Shown: positions 1 to 13,028 of the stretch, in pieces | Position numbering within the stretch: position 1 is the first letter of the stretch | How the letters are laid out: each line of letters begins with the position of its first letter | From: Norana najaformis | Lineage: Eukaryota; Annelida; Clitellata; Crassiclitellata; Hormogastridae | Length of the DNA: 64,000 nt | Reading direction: 5' to 3' | NCBI GenBank assembly: GCA_964023275.1 | Contig: OZ029915.1 | Coordinates: forward strand, 38,713,238-38,777,237 | Notes under the pieces: model-generated | The model's input: the letters and a program-made list of their open reading frames with translations, nothing else | What the model was told of the DNA's origin: nothing | Databases searched by the model: none | Made by a program: the position numbers and the translations under genes

Positions 1-2413
1 GAAATGGATGATAATATTATTATGTTCTGAAACTTGGGGAGAAGGTCGTGATCCCAAGGCCGAGTTGCGCTTAGGATTTGGTCAAAGTTGACCATTCAGA
101 ATTGCCAGAAATAATTACTACAATAATATGACTTGGTTTTGCTCTGCCATATCATAAAATATAAAATATAAAAATATCCAGTCCAGAGATGATTACATGA
201 CATGACATGATATCATGCCAAGTGCTTCAGACTTTTTCTTCCTTAATCTTCAGGGTTTTATTCCTGGGTAAATTCCTATGTAAATTTGGTGATTAATAGT
301 ACTCACATTAATGCATCATATACGATGACATTTCCTGTGCAATACCAATGCTACATAAGATAATACTGGCATAACAATCAAAAATAATTTGATTATTTAA
401 TGATCCTGTTAATCAAAGATGGAATATTTTAAATGAAAATCTACTTATGCAACTGCAGTCTATTTTGACTTTAAATTATATTTCTTATCAGTGTCTACTG
501 CTGCATTTACAGTGAAAATTGTTTTAACATGAAATGCAGGGGACTAGTGTCTTAACCGAATTTTGCATTAAACGTCTGATCAACTAAGCCAAGTCAAAGC
601 TACTATGGGAATCATATGTGCTGTACTGGATTTAAGACAGCACTTATACATGATGATTGTCACTGATTTCACACAGTTTAGCAGCAATACGATGTGTGTC
701 TAACCCATGTTGCAGAGGCTAAGGCCAAGGCGTTAATTGCTTGGCTAAATTTCATGTATCTGATGACATTGTAAGCCATGTGTCACTATGCCAGTCCAGA
801 TTCCATTGGCGTCTACTACAACAGGTGGCAATTATCTACTACAGTCTTATAGGTCAGTCCTTATAAATGCTCCATACTATATTCTGTTTTGCATTAAAGA
901 TTTTCCCATGAATACAAACGTCGTTACTAATGTTGAGAGCTGGTGGTGCTATAAATGATGTAGGTAAAAAGTGTCACCTCTGGCATTGAATGTCTCACCT
1001 GCCACCAGTGCACACCAAACCTAGACTCGAAAGTTAACAAAAATACGACCATTTACGTCAGATGAGAGGAGGCAGATGTTGCAAATAAATCAACATTTCG
1101 TGTTGTCCAAGGTTTTTTATTGCATTTTCTTTTGCATGACTAACATTTTTTGTGTTAAACAATATTTTTATGTTATCGGTTTCGTGATAAAGGAAATAAT
1201 TTACGTTTAAAACCATTGATGCTGGAAGGGACTAAGCATCGTTTTCGTGTTGGCCAATATTTCGTGTGAAACGTTTTCGTGTTAAGAGTTTTCCACTGTA
1301 GCAACAGAGCTAGAGCTGTGTTATACATTCCCCGCAGAGATAGCCCACGGTGTGGGACTTACTAATATGAACTGCGTTCGCTAATATCAAGCAGATGAGC
1401 GTTCTGGCCGGGCGGCACTGCGGCAATCCTCTCCAAAGTAGTTTGTTTGCAACTTGCCTTCTTTTGTTGACGGTCCAGCACAGCAGCAAGGAACTACTCG
1501 ATCGGCTTATTCCGCAAAATACTTTGCAGTACTGCAACTATACAGCAATAGCCCAGTCGCATAGCCCAAAGTAACATGACGAGGCCAGAAGCCCTGAGGC
1601 TAACAAATGAGGTAGGCATAGAACCACCGAATGTAGGCATGTGTTTTAGTTGCCGCCAGACGCAACTGAGTGACGTGTTGTGTAACGACGTTGTATGACG
1701 TCACGTTCGTTAGGCCCACATTAGGCCAGTAGCTGGCCGGCCACCAGCTGCACATTGCGGGCCCACTCTGTCTGGGATCAAAGGCCATTTCTGCATGCCG
1801 CATTGACCGTTTCTCCTATAATTATAACACAAAACAAAGGACCTGTCCACCGAAATAAATACCGTATTGTAACTACGTCACAGTCAGTGCTTCGAGCATT
1901 GACGAAACGTGGATTGCAACGTAGTGATCTTGCGCGGTCATTTAATTACGAGTGTCAATCAAGATCTAATGAAAAATATCGCGACTTACCGGTAAACATA
2001 ACCAATGTGTTTGGTTGAAACGACATGTGGAGACAACGCCGCCTTCATCAGCTTTGCCTTCTTCCTCGTGGGGTGTTTACGCTTAGCAAATTATTTTATC
2101 GTTTAATTCGCCAGATGGCAGTCTTCTCAGGTTAATGCTGCTACAGAACGAGCAAATTCGAAACAAGTCTTCGCCTGGCATGTTATGCAGTTTATCATCG
2201 TCGTCGTTATTATCATCGTCACTAAAATGTAAGTGGCCAGAGGCTGACCTTTACCTCAAAACCTTGAATCTTGTTGAAGCAGTTCTGCTTACTTCAGTGG
2301 CGTAGCAGTGTATTTTGGCGCCCGGAGCGAGTGATGGCATCGCCTGCTCCCCATAATAGAAATTTTGATGAAAAACAGAAATTTAGAGGAACGTCATGTG
2401 TTAAACATTAATT

Positions 2414-2506
2414 AATGACATAATACTATGACACTTTAAAAACTAAACTAAACTTTATTGATGACATAATATTATGACATTTTAAAAATTCAAAACAAAA
2501 CTTCTA
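2414..2506. repeat. Diverged tandem duplication, about 47-bp unit
   Basis: Two consecutive copies of a unit beginning ATGACATAATA, running through ATGACA and TTTAAAAA, and ending in an A-rich AAACTT-like tail. The copies start near 2414 and 2461 and differ at several positions. Probably a local slippage or duplication product; no function is implied. Confidence 0.6.
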
Positions 2507-3230
2507 GCCTTGATAACTGCAAAGTCTTTAAGAACGTCATACAGAAGGAGAGGGAGCCATTGCCCCACTCGAAAAGTTGGGAACAGAGGTGGTCCTCGCT
2601 TCTGACCCTAAAGGTAAAATATTTTGATGCATAATTTTTGTGGATGGGCTAAAAGGCTGGGTAGAAGTCTGCCAAAGAAAACGAAGAAAGGGAAGACTCT
2701 TAATCAGGAAAGAAAAACAGGAAAGCTAAGAGCATAGGACAGTGTAGGAGAGTTGGATGAAACCACCACAAAAATCGTGACCAGCGTTAAGCGATCTTCA
2801 TAAATTTCAGTGACTTGCGACCAATCGTCTAAGTCTCGATGACTAAAAAGATCGTAGAAATTTTTGGCAACATAAAGTCAGAGTCTCTTTTTACTTGCCC
2901 CTTCCAAACTTCTGATTCCCCCAATGGCCACCACTTCTGAAACCCTGCCGACAGACACCCTTGGGTGCCAAATGATTCCATAAAAGATGAAAGAAAAGCT
3001 ATAACATTTGTTTACACGGCTGCATATGGAAGCAGAAAATCTAGAGGATCTTTAGGCTGAAGCGCATACACGACCAGAGCAATCCAACAACAGGGAACCT
3101 GATAGGCCTAACTGCATATTACTCCGCATGCGTTAATCCTGGATGAAGCTGATTTGAATTAATGACGGTCCGTGCAGGCTGACTTTTAATCCATCTCCAT
3201 GCAAAACAGTCGGCCCACGGGTGTTTGCTT

Positions 3231-3236
3231 TTGTCT

Positions 3237-3267
<31 letters not shown>

Positions 3268-3294
3268 ACTATGTGTTTGTGCGTTTGTGTGTTT
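3231..3294. repeat. TG microsatellite
   Basis: Nearly pure TG dinucleotide run with a few TTTG interruptions. The open frames that cross it on either strand (alternating Cys-Val or Thr-His) come from the repeat and are not genes. Confidence 0.9.
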
Positions 3295-4479
3295 CCGTTT
3301 CAGATGAATCATGTATATGTAAATGTAATTCTCAGAATACCTCAGTGCCATACAAAAGCTGCGTCAGGGAGACCAGTTAAGGTCTATACACCCGTGCTAT
3401 ATCACTGGCGGAATCAGTCTGTGCCTATATATCAAGTCAGCAAAAGCCAGGTGCATCGCCCAATGTCTTCGTTTCAAGCGACAAAAATTAGCACTTGTAA
3501 TGAAATGTAGGTGGTTTACCGAAGAAGTTTTCATCTGCATAAGCTTCATGGCTCAGCTATAAAATGCGCAAGAGGCTTCTGTTTGCAAGTGGTTGCAAAA
3601 TCTAGGCCTACTTTATTCCCAAGAAATTGCTAATTATGCCACTTTTTCATTTAAAATAGACTACATAGACTACTTTTAGGCCGTATCATACAACAGCTGG
3701 TTTCTTAGCGAGGAGGGCTCTAACAATATGGATGGTGATTTTTATTATTTCCGCAATCTGAGATTGCGGTAGTAATTATATATAATACGATTCCGGTTTG
3801 GAGAGGAATTAATTGATAAAACTGAATATTAGCATGACTGATATATAGCATGGCACATTTAGCATGCAGTTAAAATTTTGTAGAAACATTTGTCGGACGT
3901 TTAGCAATAATACTTTGCAAATCAGTGCCTCAGTTAGCATGTTCTCGTCAATTCAGTGCTTGACTGGCAAACTAAGCAGATGTGTATTGATTACTTATTG
4001 CTGAATACACACACTCCTCTGCGCAAAGAAGAGGGAGAGGGGTAGAGGGAGGGGATGGGAAGGGAGGACGTGTTGTACATTGACCTCAAGAGAGCACCAG
4101 CGCACAAGGGCATGCAACATCAGACTGATCATGAAACATAATTATATGAACGTGCATATCCACTGCTCTACACCATAATATGCGCGTCTACAAATACTTG
4201 CGAATTTGTGAGTCATTCGAAGTTCTAAATAAAAACCACAATGGCCAAGCAAGCATCAAAAGCAGCAGAGGTCAGTGGTGAAACGCATGAGAGGCCGACT
4301 GACCAGCCGATCACAAACATCAAATATATATATATATTTATTTGTAGGCCTATACATTAATATATATTTATATATATATCCATGTATGCAGAAGTACATA
4401 TCCATGTGTAGTCTGCAGCAGACAGACTGAACGTGGCTGAATTGAGTTCCTGGTAAAACCGTGCAGCAGGGAGAGGCCT

Positions 4480-5660
4480 CGCACGAATCGCTTGCTAAGT
4501 CCGGCGCGCCTTGAATTTCCGCCAACGGAAACGCCATTTCCTTTCAAGCCTAAACGCCGATGGCAGAACCGCGATTGCGGCGACGTCGGATTTAAGTCGT
4601 TGCGAATTGCAAATTGCCCCGAGGGCCACTACCCGCTGTTGATATCAGATACACAGTCTCTCATTTCGCAACTACAGCAATACAGTAACGAGTGCGTAGA
4701 ATATACGAAGTATCTGTTCAAGCCCTGTGTATAATTGTCATAGTAGCGCCGTATTAAAAGAAGTCGCACTTCTATAACTTTTATCGTGTATATGTAGTTG
4801 AATAATTGTGTCGCTTGGATCGGTGGCTGATGTACCTCTCTAGGCCGGACACGTTACATCAATTTGCATCTAAGTGGGTAGCCATGTTTCCATGGTAAGG
4901 GGACCAGGTGACCGAGCATCCGACTTGATGATTCGCCAACCTCACCGTCATCTCTCTACGAACCGGTTACACATCTACCTGCCTCCATCGTCGCGCCGCC
5001 GCCGGCTAACTAAACCGATGCCATAAAAGACCCGTCCGTCCAATCGGCCGCCCGCGTGGATCCGTTCGTTCGTCCGTCCTGAATAGCTGCTGCTTGGGCA
5101 GGCGGGCGGCACATGAAGCGAATCAGCCAGCGTGAAGGTTCTGCATCACAGGACTCGGTAATTGCAGACGGAATATAAATGGTCTAATTATTCGACTGAA
5201 ATAATTATTTCGTCGAGCAAATGGAAGGACGAACGGACGGACGGATGGAGGGGAGGGGGCCAGGTTCATCATCAATCGGTGCAACGGCTGTTATGCTGCG
5301 TGTCGTCTGCTGAGGCGACCGCTGCCCCTCATATAATGCAAGGCTCGTATGGTTGGATGGCTAGAGAGCTGACGCGGCGGGGTTAGAGTGCATACGGACC
5401 CGGCCGGTACTGCTTCTTACAAGTATCTTTGTTGCGCGAGATACAGTAGCGAAGAGTGTGACGCGCACGCAGTCACGATGATCGTTACCAAGCATGGTCT
5501 GAGAAAGTTGTCAGTCGACGCAAGGGATCGAACCGGTGAAGGCGCAGGCCGTCCGACGTCTGCTGAATCGGTGCTACAGCGAAGGTGACTTCGACTGCAC
5601 GGTCTCCGTAAGCTGCGCCACGGTTGAGAAAAGATGTTGCCACGGTGTCGACGTTCACGC
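4480..5660. other. CpG-richer segment without a recognised gene
   Basis: This stretch has visibly more CG dinucleotides than the DNA on either side (for example CGATTGCGGCGACGTCGG near 4571) and alternating CCGTCC/GGACGG runs near 5.03-5.25 kb. An 80-codon open frame at 4492-4734 (+) and several of 60-98 codons at 5.16-5.71 kb match no family I know and have no exon partners. It could be an unmethylated promoter-like island, an exon of an unrecognised gene, or a young repeat. Confidence 0.4.
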
Positions 5661-8479
5661 ATGACTGCAGTGATTTGTATCTGATGATCGTCATGTTGCT
5701 CGCCAGTAAGCATTGATTAATATTTTTTTAAACATTTTGAATAGAAACTGTTCCAAATAAGTAGCTTTCTGAATTCCTTTGATAAGTATCACCGGTCGAA
5801 ATTAAGTTAGATTTGCATCTCTCTGTGATGTCATAAGGTTCAATGAGTCCAAGTAATTACAGTTTGAATTGTAGCCGGAATCGATATCCTATTGTAAAAT
5901 AGTATATTCGACATACTACCGTACTGTTTCAATGTATAGACCTATGTAGCTTTTGATATAGTCTACAGCAAGATGCAAATCAGCCAATGGAATAAACTAC
6001 ACGTGTATGTACAATGCAGAGTAATCGTGGCATACCTGTGAAACTATATTCTGTCGATCATCAGCAGGTGACCGGAAACGCCACACTCTTCCATATCGAA
6101 CTATAGTTTAATAAAGTGATAAGCCTGTGACGGACATACTGGCTAAATGTGAATGACAGATCATCCGTAAATGCAAGGCCTTCTGCATAAGCAAGCACTT
6201 TTAGAGCGTGTGAACAATTTCTTATAAGACACACCAGTGACAAGACCATGTAAAATAACTGGTGAATTGCCATTTGCTTGTTCGCAGTGTGAACAAACAG
6301 TGGCATATATGTGAAAGACTCCACATAGAAATAATTTCATGGGTCTCCAGAGTCATGGGCGCAGTATAGGTCACGCCACTTTCTGATGCCTCCATGCAAT
6401 CCCCATCCTACGCCACTCAACCCCCTCACTTTCTTTGGCCATGCTCTTTCAACAGCTACTGTAATCTCTTCCTTACCATTGTCTTCTCCGTCTATATAGC
6501 TGGTTGGCTATTTCAGCATAAACTTTGAACTTTAACCTAAGTCCAACCTTGAGATCCTGAGCAGAACGTGTCAAGCACCAATGTGCAATAGACAAAGTGA
6601 TGACATGGACATTGCAACAGAGAAGTAGTTTATCACTTAATATGTAACTTTGTGTAATGTATTGTGGCCTACAAAGGGCAGCTATATGGAAGTAAAACTC
6701 CTTTGTCTAAAACTCCACTCTTTCCGCTGTACCACTGATCTCCGACTCGTATGATCCATCGCTCTGTATCTCTCTGTCCCTTTATCGTACTTCGTTCATA
6801 ACACACCAGTCTTCGTATCGCTTCCTTTGTATGCCTCATTCCACCAATTACATTGGGTACTAGACAACAGAATGCAGCAAAGAGCGGACATAGGCTACAT
6901 CCCAGTCTCCAAGGACATGCTCTAGTTTCATAAAACAACATTGTCTGTCTCACAATACATCTAGGCCCACTTATCTCGCCAATCACAATTGTAAAATCAA
7001 TATGTTTTGTAAAACCAATATGGCTTAACTCTTAAACAAATTAGAACAAGGCGGCTTTGTAATAAAATTAATTATCTTGTGTGAAAATTGAAAGATGGCC
7101 AAGCTGTAAATAAAATAGTACTGATAATAGTAAAAACATTTAAAAGCAAAAACTTTCTTTGTGCATCTTCCAAGGTGTGAGCCTACATGTAGGCCTACTT
7201 ATGTGCGCATCTGAGCATTTATATAGTTCATTAGAAGAATCTTACAAAAGCGATGAAGCACGACTATCCAACAACTCTGAAAAGGCGCGGCTTATAATAG
7301 GCTGAAAATGTTTCTTGAGCGCTTTCTGGTGGAATATTTAGCATATTCTTGCGTATATTTAGTGAAACGTATTTCCATAGTACGGCCCAGTACGCAAGAA
7401 GACACGACATAGGTCTATATACTGGCATAGTCGTACGGGAGCTGCCCCCATTTCAACACCGAAATGTGCAACAGGGAGCTCGGGACAAGCATGGGTTACA
7501 GAACGAAAGCTCCGCTACCGACGTACTCGAGTGGTGCCAGTCCAAGCCTGGACAAAGGGAAGGCGATGCTAATCATCTTTTTTACGACATTACGTCGTTA
7601 AACAATAGAAACCACCATTTTGCAGAACGCAGTGACCGTTACAACAATCAACTGAATACAGTAACGCAAAGCTCTGAACTGCGTCCTGCAGCCGCTCCGA
7701 CATTCGAGCCTAGCTCCATCATGATAATCTTCAGTGTAGAAATGTGTTTCGCGTGTACACCTGGGAATGTTGGTAGATTGGCCACGATTCGGGAGGTAAG
7801 GTTGTAGACGAGTGAAACTGACGTATCAGGAACCACGGCTGGGAAAAGACAGATACGGGGAAAGAGTCATACACAGAGGAAGAATTTAATGAATCAAACG
7901 GAAAACGTTGATTACTCCTATCATGTTGATGGAATCCGCGTCGAGATAGCTGGCCTCAGTTCGCCACCGACATGTGTAACAGGGCAGCTAAACTATCTTC
8001 CAGAAGCAATCATTGCACTGAAATCAATCCAACCATAAAAGAAGCCAATACAACAGTGTATCACTGTTATAGTTCTAGGTCAAGCCTTACTATAAGCACA
8101 TACAGCAATCCTATCCGCAACACAAATTAATCGCTATATCAATTAATCGAGTTGAACTAATTGTTAGAGCCAAATGTAGCCTACAGCGCTGTCTGAAAAG
8201 GAAGTCCCTCTGGATTAGATTTTTCCCTTCTAGTGCATTCAAACTTTTTTCATTTGTTCACTTATCCGTTACAAAATCCAAAAGCCAAAAGCCTCTTGTA
8301 TCTTGAAGGTCTTGTTGCAGTTGTTTTTCTGCCATTTTATTCTTTTTCAGAGGTAATGGTTAAATTTGCAGCATGTATAGAGCTTCGGTGAAAAGAGGCC
8401 AAATTGTTTACATTGATAGCAGCTGCGTGGTGATCATCATTAGATAGACTACAATGTATTATTATTTCAGCCTTTGTTA

Positions 8480-8643
8480 AGCGCCACTGCCTAATTGCTG
8501 AGCATCAATCGATGGCGCTGAGCAATTGCGAGTGAAGGATTTACTCAAGATCCCTACACAGTATCCATCTCAAGGGATGCTCGAACCCATACTTTCCTCG
8601 TTACAAGCCGAGCGCTCTAACCAATCGGCTGCTGTGTCCCCAT
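8480..8643 (-). mobile_element. tRNA-derived SINE (family A)
   Basis: Read on the minus strand it starts with GGGACACAGCAGCCGATTGG, then TTAGAGCGCTCGG, a tRNA-like A-box region, and then a degenerate B box (GGGTTCGAGCATCCC). The shared body follows: ACTGTGTAGGGATCTTGAG, then TCCTTCACTCGCAATTGC. Related copies lie at 29.13, 30.84 and 42.39 kb. The tRNA-like head plus a non-tRNA body is the standard SINE layout. It is a pol III-derived repeat, not a functional tRNA. Confidence 0.8.
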
Positions 8644-9800
8644 ATGCTACCGTACCACACACAGAGTATAACATCATTTACTGAACCATTTAAAAACAGA
8701 GTACTTCTATGATTTAATGATACGCACCCACACGTCTATACATACACTCAAATGTATAAATATACGTATAAGTATGTAAGTATAAGTATATAAGTACTTG
8801 TTTGACCTTACTTACAGCACGAGTCAAATTATGATTTCGATCAATAATGAACATATTTATTTCAAATGGAAAGCAATTAGGAAAACACGTGCAGCAGAAC
8901 ATAAATCTAACCATTTCATATTGTTCGCTGTAGACTGAAACTAATTAACTATAGGCATAGGCCTATAGAGCCTACTCGTGCGTTGCAGGCTGCTGTTGCG
9001 AAACTATAATTAAATTTCGTGTGCGAATAATTGCGTTGCTTGAGCCAGTACAGAAATTGAGGTCACACCTGTTGAAAGGCACCTGCAGAAACGTCACCTG
9101 TGCACGGTAGCCTTAGCATATGTGAAGATTCATTTATGCAAGCCTATTTCATATTTTTGTCATTGAACCTATCCATATTTGCCGATCAAATATTGAGACT
9201 TTTAATTTTGAATATATACAGATACATCTGCCTATAATATCTAACAAGTTTGAATATGGGCCTAATTCCAGAAAATTTAAATACTCCTTGGCTAAATCCA
9301 TCAATATACTATACTGTAGCTAAATATATATACGCCCCATTTAAAAATTATCAGAACTGAAATAGACTTACGAAATTGTTTTTAAACCAAACATTATTTA
9401 GAGAAGTGTTCAATAGTAATACGTAAGTCTACATACTACATGGATATGGTATTTATGTAGTAGGCCTATCCATAGAGATGGCAGGCCCCCTACTAATGTG
9501 TAGCAAGTTATTCATGTAATCCAGCGCCTACATGGGCATGCGTGATCGCCTCAAGTGTTCGACGTCATCGAGGCTGGATGAAAAATGGCGACTCGAAGTT
9601 TGACTTGCTCAGAAATTGTACATTAGACTAGTTAGATATATGCTACATCTAGTCTAGTGAACAGTTCACGGGAAGCTCAGACGTGCTCAGCTCAGCACGA
9701 AGGAACAAGACTCGTTCTTCGCCTTCGAGAAAAGAGGATGATCCGTAAAGCATTTTATACAATAGCCATAATCTCACTCAGCCTTAAGGTTTCAGAAGGC

Positions 9801-9869
<69 letters not shown>
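9801..9869. repeat. TAA microsatellite
   Basis: About 23 uninterrupted ATA/TAA units. It runs directly into ACAATTTCTATAGCGCC, which resembles the TTTCTACAGCGCC core of repeat family B elsewhere in the window. The microsatellite may therefore be the simple-sequence end of a dispersed repeat. Confidence 0.9.
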
Positions 9870-9870
<1 letters not shown>

Positions 9871-11164
9871 AATTTCTATAGCGCCTTAACGCGGTCGAGT
9901 TCGAAAAAGGGCGCTGTGCACGAGTTCAAGCGACAATGAAAGAAAATAACTTCAGCCAAAGAATACGTTAAACCGAAACGTCTTTTGCTCTTTCTTAAAC
10001 GTATCCAGGGATGGAGCGTTCTTCACATGGTCGGGAAGGCTATTCCACGCAGTCGAGAAAGCAATCGAGAGAGTTTTCTCCAAACCGTGTGGAAGACCGC
10101 GGCACCTGCAGAATGTGTTTCAGTATAGCTCCCATGACCCAAGAGTATGTTTCACGACCATTGCGAGCCATTTTAGTGTTCGAGAGTTCTGAGGACCGAA
10201 ATTTACTTTCATGTTGCCAAAATATTTAGGGCCTAATACCGTTTTCCATTCGCATTTTCGGCGCGGTTTCCCTCGTTGATTCCTCACTTGCGAGACTTGT
10301 ACCAACTTTCCAGACTTATTCCGATTTGTTTTCCCATTTTCCTCCTATGTCTCCTACTTCATAGCGTTTTTTTTAGGGCCTCGTATTTATGCGGTCAACC
10401 CTGGTTGAAACCGGTTGAGGGCAACTGAATGGCATGCCCCTAAATTAGCCCCTAGATCTGCCCTTGTCGCTGATGAAGCAGCTTAATAATCAACCCTGTT
10501 GTACATGGATGAGCTCTTTTATATACCACATATCTCTTCAATCTTATATAATCTAAGAATTTGTGGCTTATATATATTCTTTATATGTAGCCTAGGCCTA
10601 CATATTCTATCTACATGATTTCTCTATATAGTCTTTATATATATATATCTAAATATAAATGTCTATGTGAGTGTTATACTGTTATATACTGTTACATATA
10701 TGTATATATAAATCTCTCACACGCACATATAGAATATATATATAAGCTTAGATGTCAAAAACCCACAGTCCCAGCCTCTTCGAACCCATTTTAACCAATG
10801 ATTTAGGCTTTGAACTGCATTTAATAAAGAGAAGCGGTGCTGACGCCGGCATGGATCCTGGTGTGAATTGCATCACAAATATATACAGCCTGACCACGTA
10901 TGCATAATTACCGCTATGCCCTCGCTATTATGTATTTAGTTAGGCATATACTCGTCACTCTCGCATACCTCACGCACGGAAGGCATGTTGCGTAGGTCTA
11001 AATTGCGACCGAGTTGCTCAGTGGGTATCCTGGTCTGCAAACAGTTACAGCCAGACTAGTTCATAGCCTGTTGTTACTTCATACTGTCGTAAAGTAGAAT
11101 TCTGGACAAACTTATATTGGGCTAGATCGCGGAAAGAACAGTTACAATCTTATCTAACTGTATT

Positions 11165-11400
11165 TTATTTTATTTGTCATATAATCATACTAGCTCCTAT
11201 CTCAACTTATCTATCTTATCTCTTATTTCATCTTATCATATCTCATTTTATTTTAACTTTTGTCTAACCTCATCTCATCCTACCTATCCTGTCCTATTCT
11301 ATCCTATCCCATCCCATCACATCCCATTTCATCCCATCCCATCCCACCCTGCCTTACATTACTTAAAGTTTCCTTAATTTACTATACTTTACCTCATCTT
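11165..11400. repeat. Degenerate pyrimidine-rich TATCT/CATCC tract
   Basis: About 235 bases of drifting pentamers: TATCT and TCATC units at the left change to CATCCCATCCC at 11.31-11.35 kb. The open frame across it (Ser/His/Pro/Ile-rich) is a by-product of the repeat. Confidence 0.75.
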
Positions 11401-12498
11401 ATCTCATGCATTGTCCATGTACACCCGTAGTGCCAGAAGATGATGGCTTCGAAGTGATGGCGTCGTAGACCTATTCCTAATCCAGTAGACATTCGATCCA
11501 GATCCAGGGACTCAGAGAACTGTACTGCGAACTGTGCCAAGGCAGCACGGTGCCATCAAGAGTCCGCCAACCGACAAAGGCGAACTAGACATCAGTGTGA
11601 CATGTGCGGAAATGAAACAAATGGACAACGAGCTGTTATTGTTTGCAGTATTTTTTATTAACAGCTCGTTGGCCTTTTTGATTCTGCTGAGTCATAATAT
11701 GCAGTGTTTGTACTTGGGTCAAATAATATGGCGTCCAGTAGAATAGTTTCTTGGTCTTGGTAGGCCTATAGCAACCGAACAGGCCTATGAAGCAGTGCTT
11801 ATTGTCATACAGGGCATATATGCGAAAGAGGCATACTATATTAGGTTCAGAAACAATACTGATTTATGAATAGGGCTTTTGTTTAAACGTTCCAGCCACT
11901 TTGGCACATTGCTATACTAAACAGGTGTTAATTGCTGTTGTATACTTAAGTCATGGCTTACAAGAAAGTGTCAATTAAAGTAGGCCCACCAGGATGACTT
12001 CGTGTATTGCGTATAGGCAGTCAATATATATCAAACCCACAGAAGGAGGTAGGCTATATTGATACCTACCGTAGGACTAAATTGTTAACTGCCGAGGGTC
12101 ATTATCTTGAATATGCATGTTTAGACTCAACAAGTGACAATCTGGTCTTACCCTAGCCTGCAGCTAGGTTTTAATATCGGCCTACATGTATCTAAACGCC
12201 AGCGTTAGCTAAATACTAACAATCTAGCATCTATTAGGCCTAACATACAACTCCGAGTGACCTGTGAATATGTCTACGCATGTAGATAAAATTAACTTAC
12301 GAGCCTGAATGTTGGAAATTATGTGCAATGTATTTAATGTGGTAAGCCCTATAAGCCACTTAAATTTCCTTCTTGCCTTTCTATAGACCTGTTTTAAAGA
12401 GGGAAGCCTTCATTTGCGACAATTCTGTGTTCTATAAATGTAGCCTAAATATAGGGCCTACACGGTTTTCGATAGCGACAGTGTGGCCTCGACCCTTT

Positions 12499-12570
12499 TC
12501 ATTTTTCAATGAATTTATCGGGTGAGATCCTTCACCACTGCTGCCCGTTTGAATGGGCACCACGCCCTTT
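12499..12570. repeat. Dispersed repeat module shared with 36.79-36.87 kb
   Basis: Contains CATTTTTCAATGAATTTAT, then GGTGAGATC, TTCACCA and GTTTGAATGGGCACCACGCC. The same module with minor changes occurs near 36791-36869, where it adjoins repeat family B. The minus strands of both copies read a similar peptide containing PIQTGS and SHPINSLKN, so this may be a fragment of a transposable-element product, or just a conserved repeat. Confidence 0.6.
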
Positions 12571-12840
12571 GCGGTCCCTGTGTATATCTTTAGCCTCCTA
12601 TTGATATGACTCGATTTCATAAAATATAATTATAGCCATGCACGCCACTGTTATTAAACTTAGTGTTCTTTTGATGTATCATTTTTGGCCCCAAATAGGA
12701 TTTCAAAAGTACTATTAATAGACCAATTATATACTATGTATGTTAATCTAATCTGGTCAGATCCAATCTAATCGATACCAGACAATTCTCAATTCACCCA
12801 TCCCGTCTTTAAACGAGACATGCGCCTCTCGGTTCCAGAA

Positions 12841-12890
12841 GTCACGTGGCTAGTAACATGACGTCACTTTTTGTTTAAAGATGGCGGAAT
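12841..12890 (+). promoter_or_regulatory. Putative FAM228 promoter: E-box, CRE, YY1-like site
   Basis: Within 50 bases there is CACGTG (12843-12848, E-box core), TGACGTCA (12859-12866, a perfect CRE palindrome) and AAGATGGCGG (12878-12887, close to the YY1 initiator-type motif). There is no TATA box. The cluster lies about 140 bases upstream of the first FAM228 ATG, and the repeat-rich intergenic texture stops here. Such a TATA-less cluster is typical of housekeeping or broadly expressed promoters; the transcription start itself is inferred. Confidence 0.6.
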
Positions 12891-13028
12891 ATTGTTTCAC
12901 TTATGTTGTTATACAATTGCAATTAAATATGGGACATTTTTTATTTTGTTTTACAGAACTGTTATGAGTGTATGAACTTCTAGTTTTTGATGTGTTAAAA
13001 GTGTAGTTTGATCAGCAGACCAGCAGAG

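Larger units (their letters stand above)
1..4480. other. Intergenic, no gene recognised
   Basis: AT-rich DNA with stop codons in all frames; the longest open stretches are under 110 codons and match nothing I recognise. It holds a diverged tandem duplication near 2.41-2.51 kb, a TG microsatellite near 3.23 kb, a purine-rich tract near 4.03-4.07 kb, short TA runs near 4.32-4.38 kb and several TAGGCCTA-type palindromes. No splice-bounded exon chain was found. Confidence 0.6.
5661..12800. other. Intergenic, repeats only
   Basis: AT-rich DNA with TAGGCCTA-type palindromes, one SINE, a TAA microsatellite and a CATCC/TATCT tract (each listed separately), and TA-rich runs near 10.53-10.75 kb. A 152-codon open frame at 7349-7807 (+) has no recognisable domain, no nearby splice-consistent partner and ordinary composition; I treat it as chance. 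Confidence 0.55.

Noticed and set aside
5505-5590. Minus-strand tRNA-like B box (GGTTCGATCCC)
   Set aside because: No A box at the right distance and no cloverleaf; a lone B box match is common by chance.
7349-7807. 152-codon plus-strand open frame as a gene
   Set aside because: No recognisable domain, no supporting splice partners, and it lies in the repeat-rich intergenic texture; likely chance.
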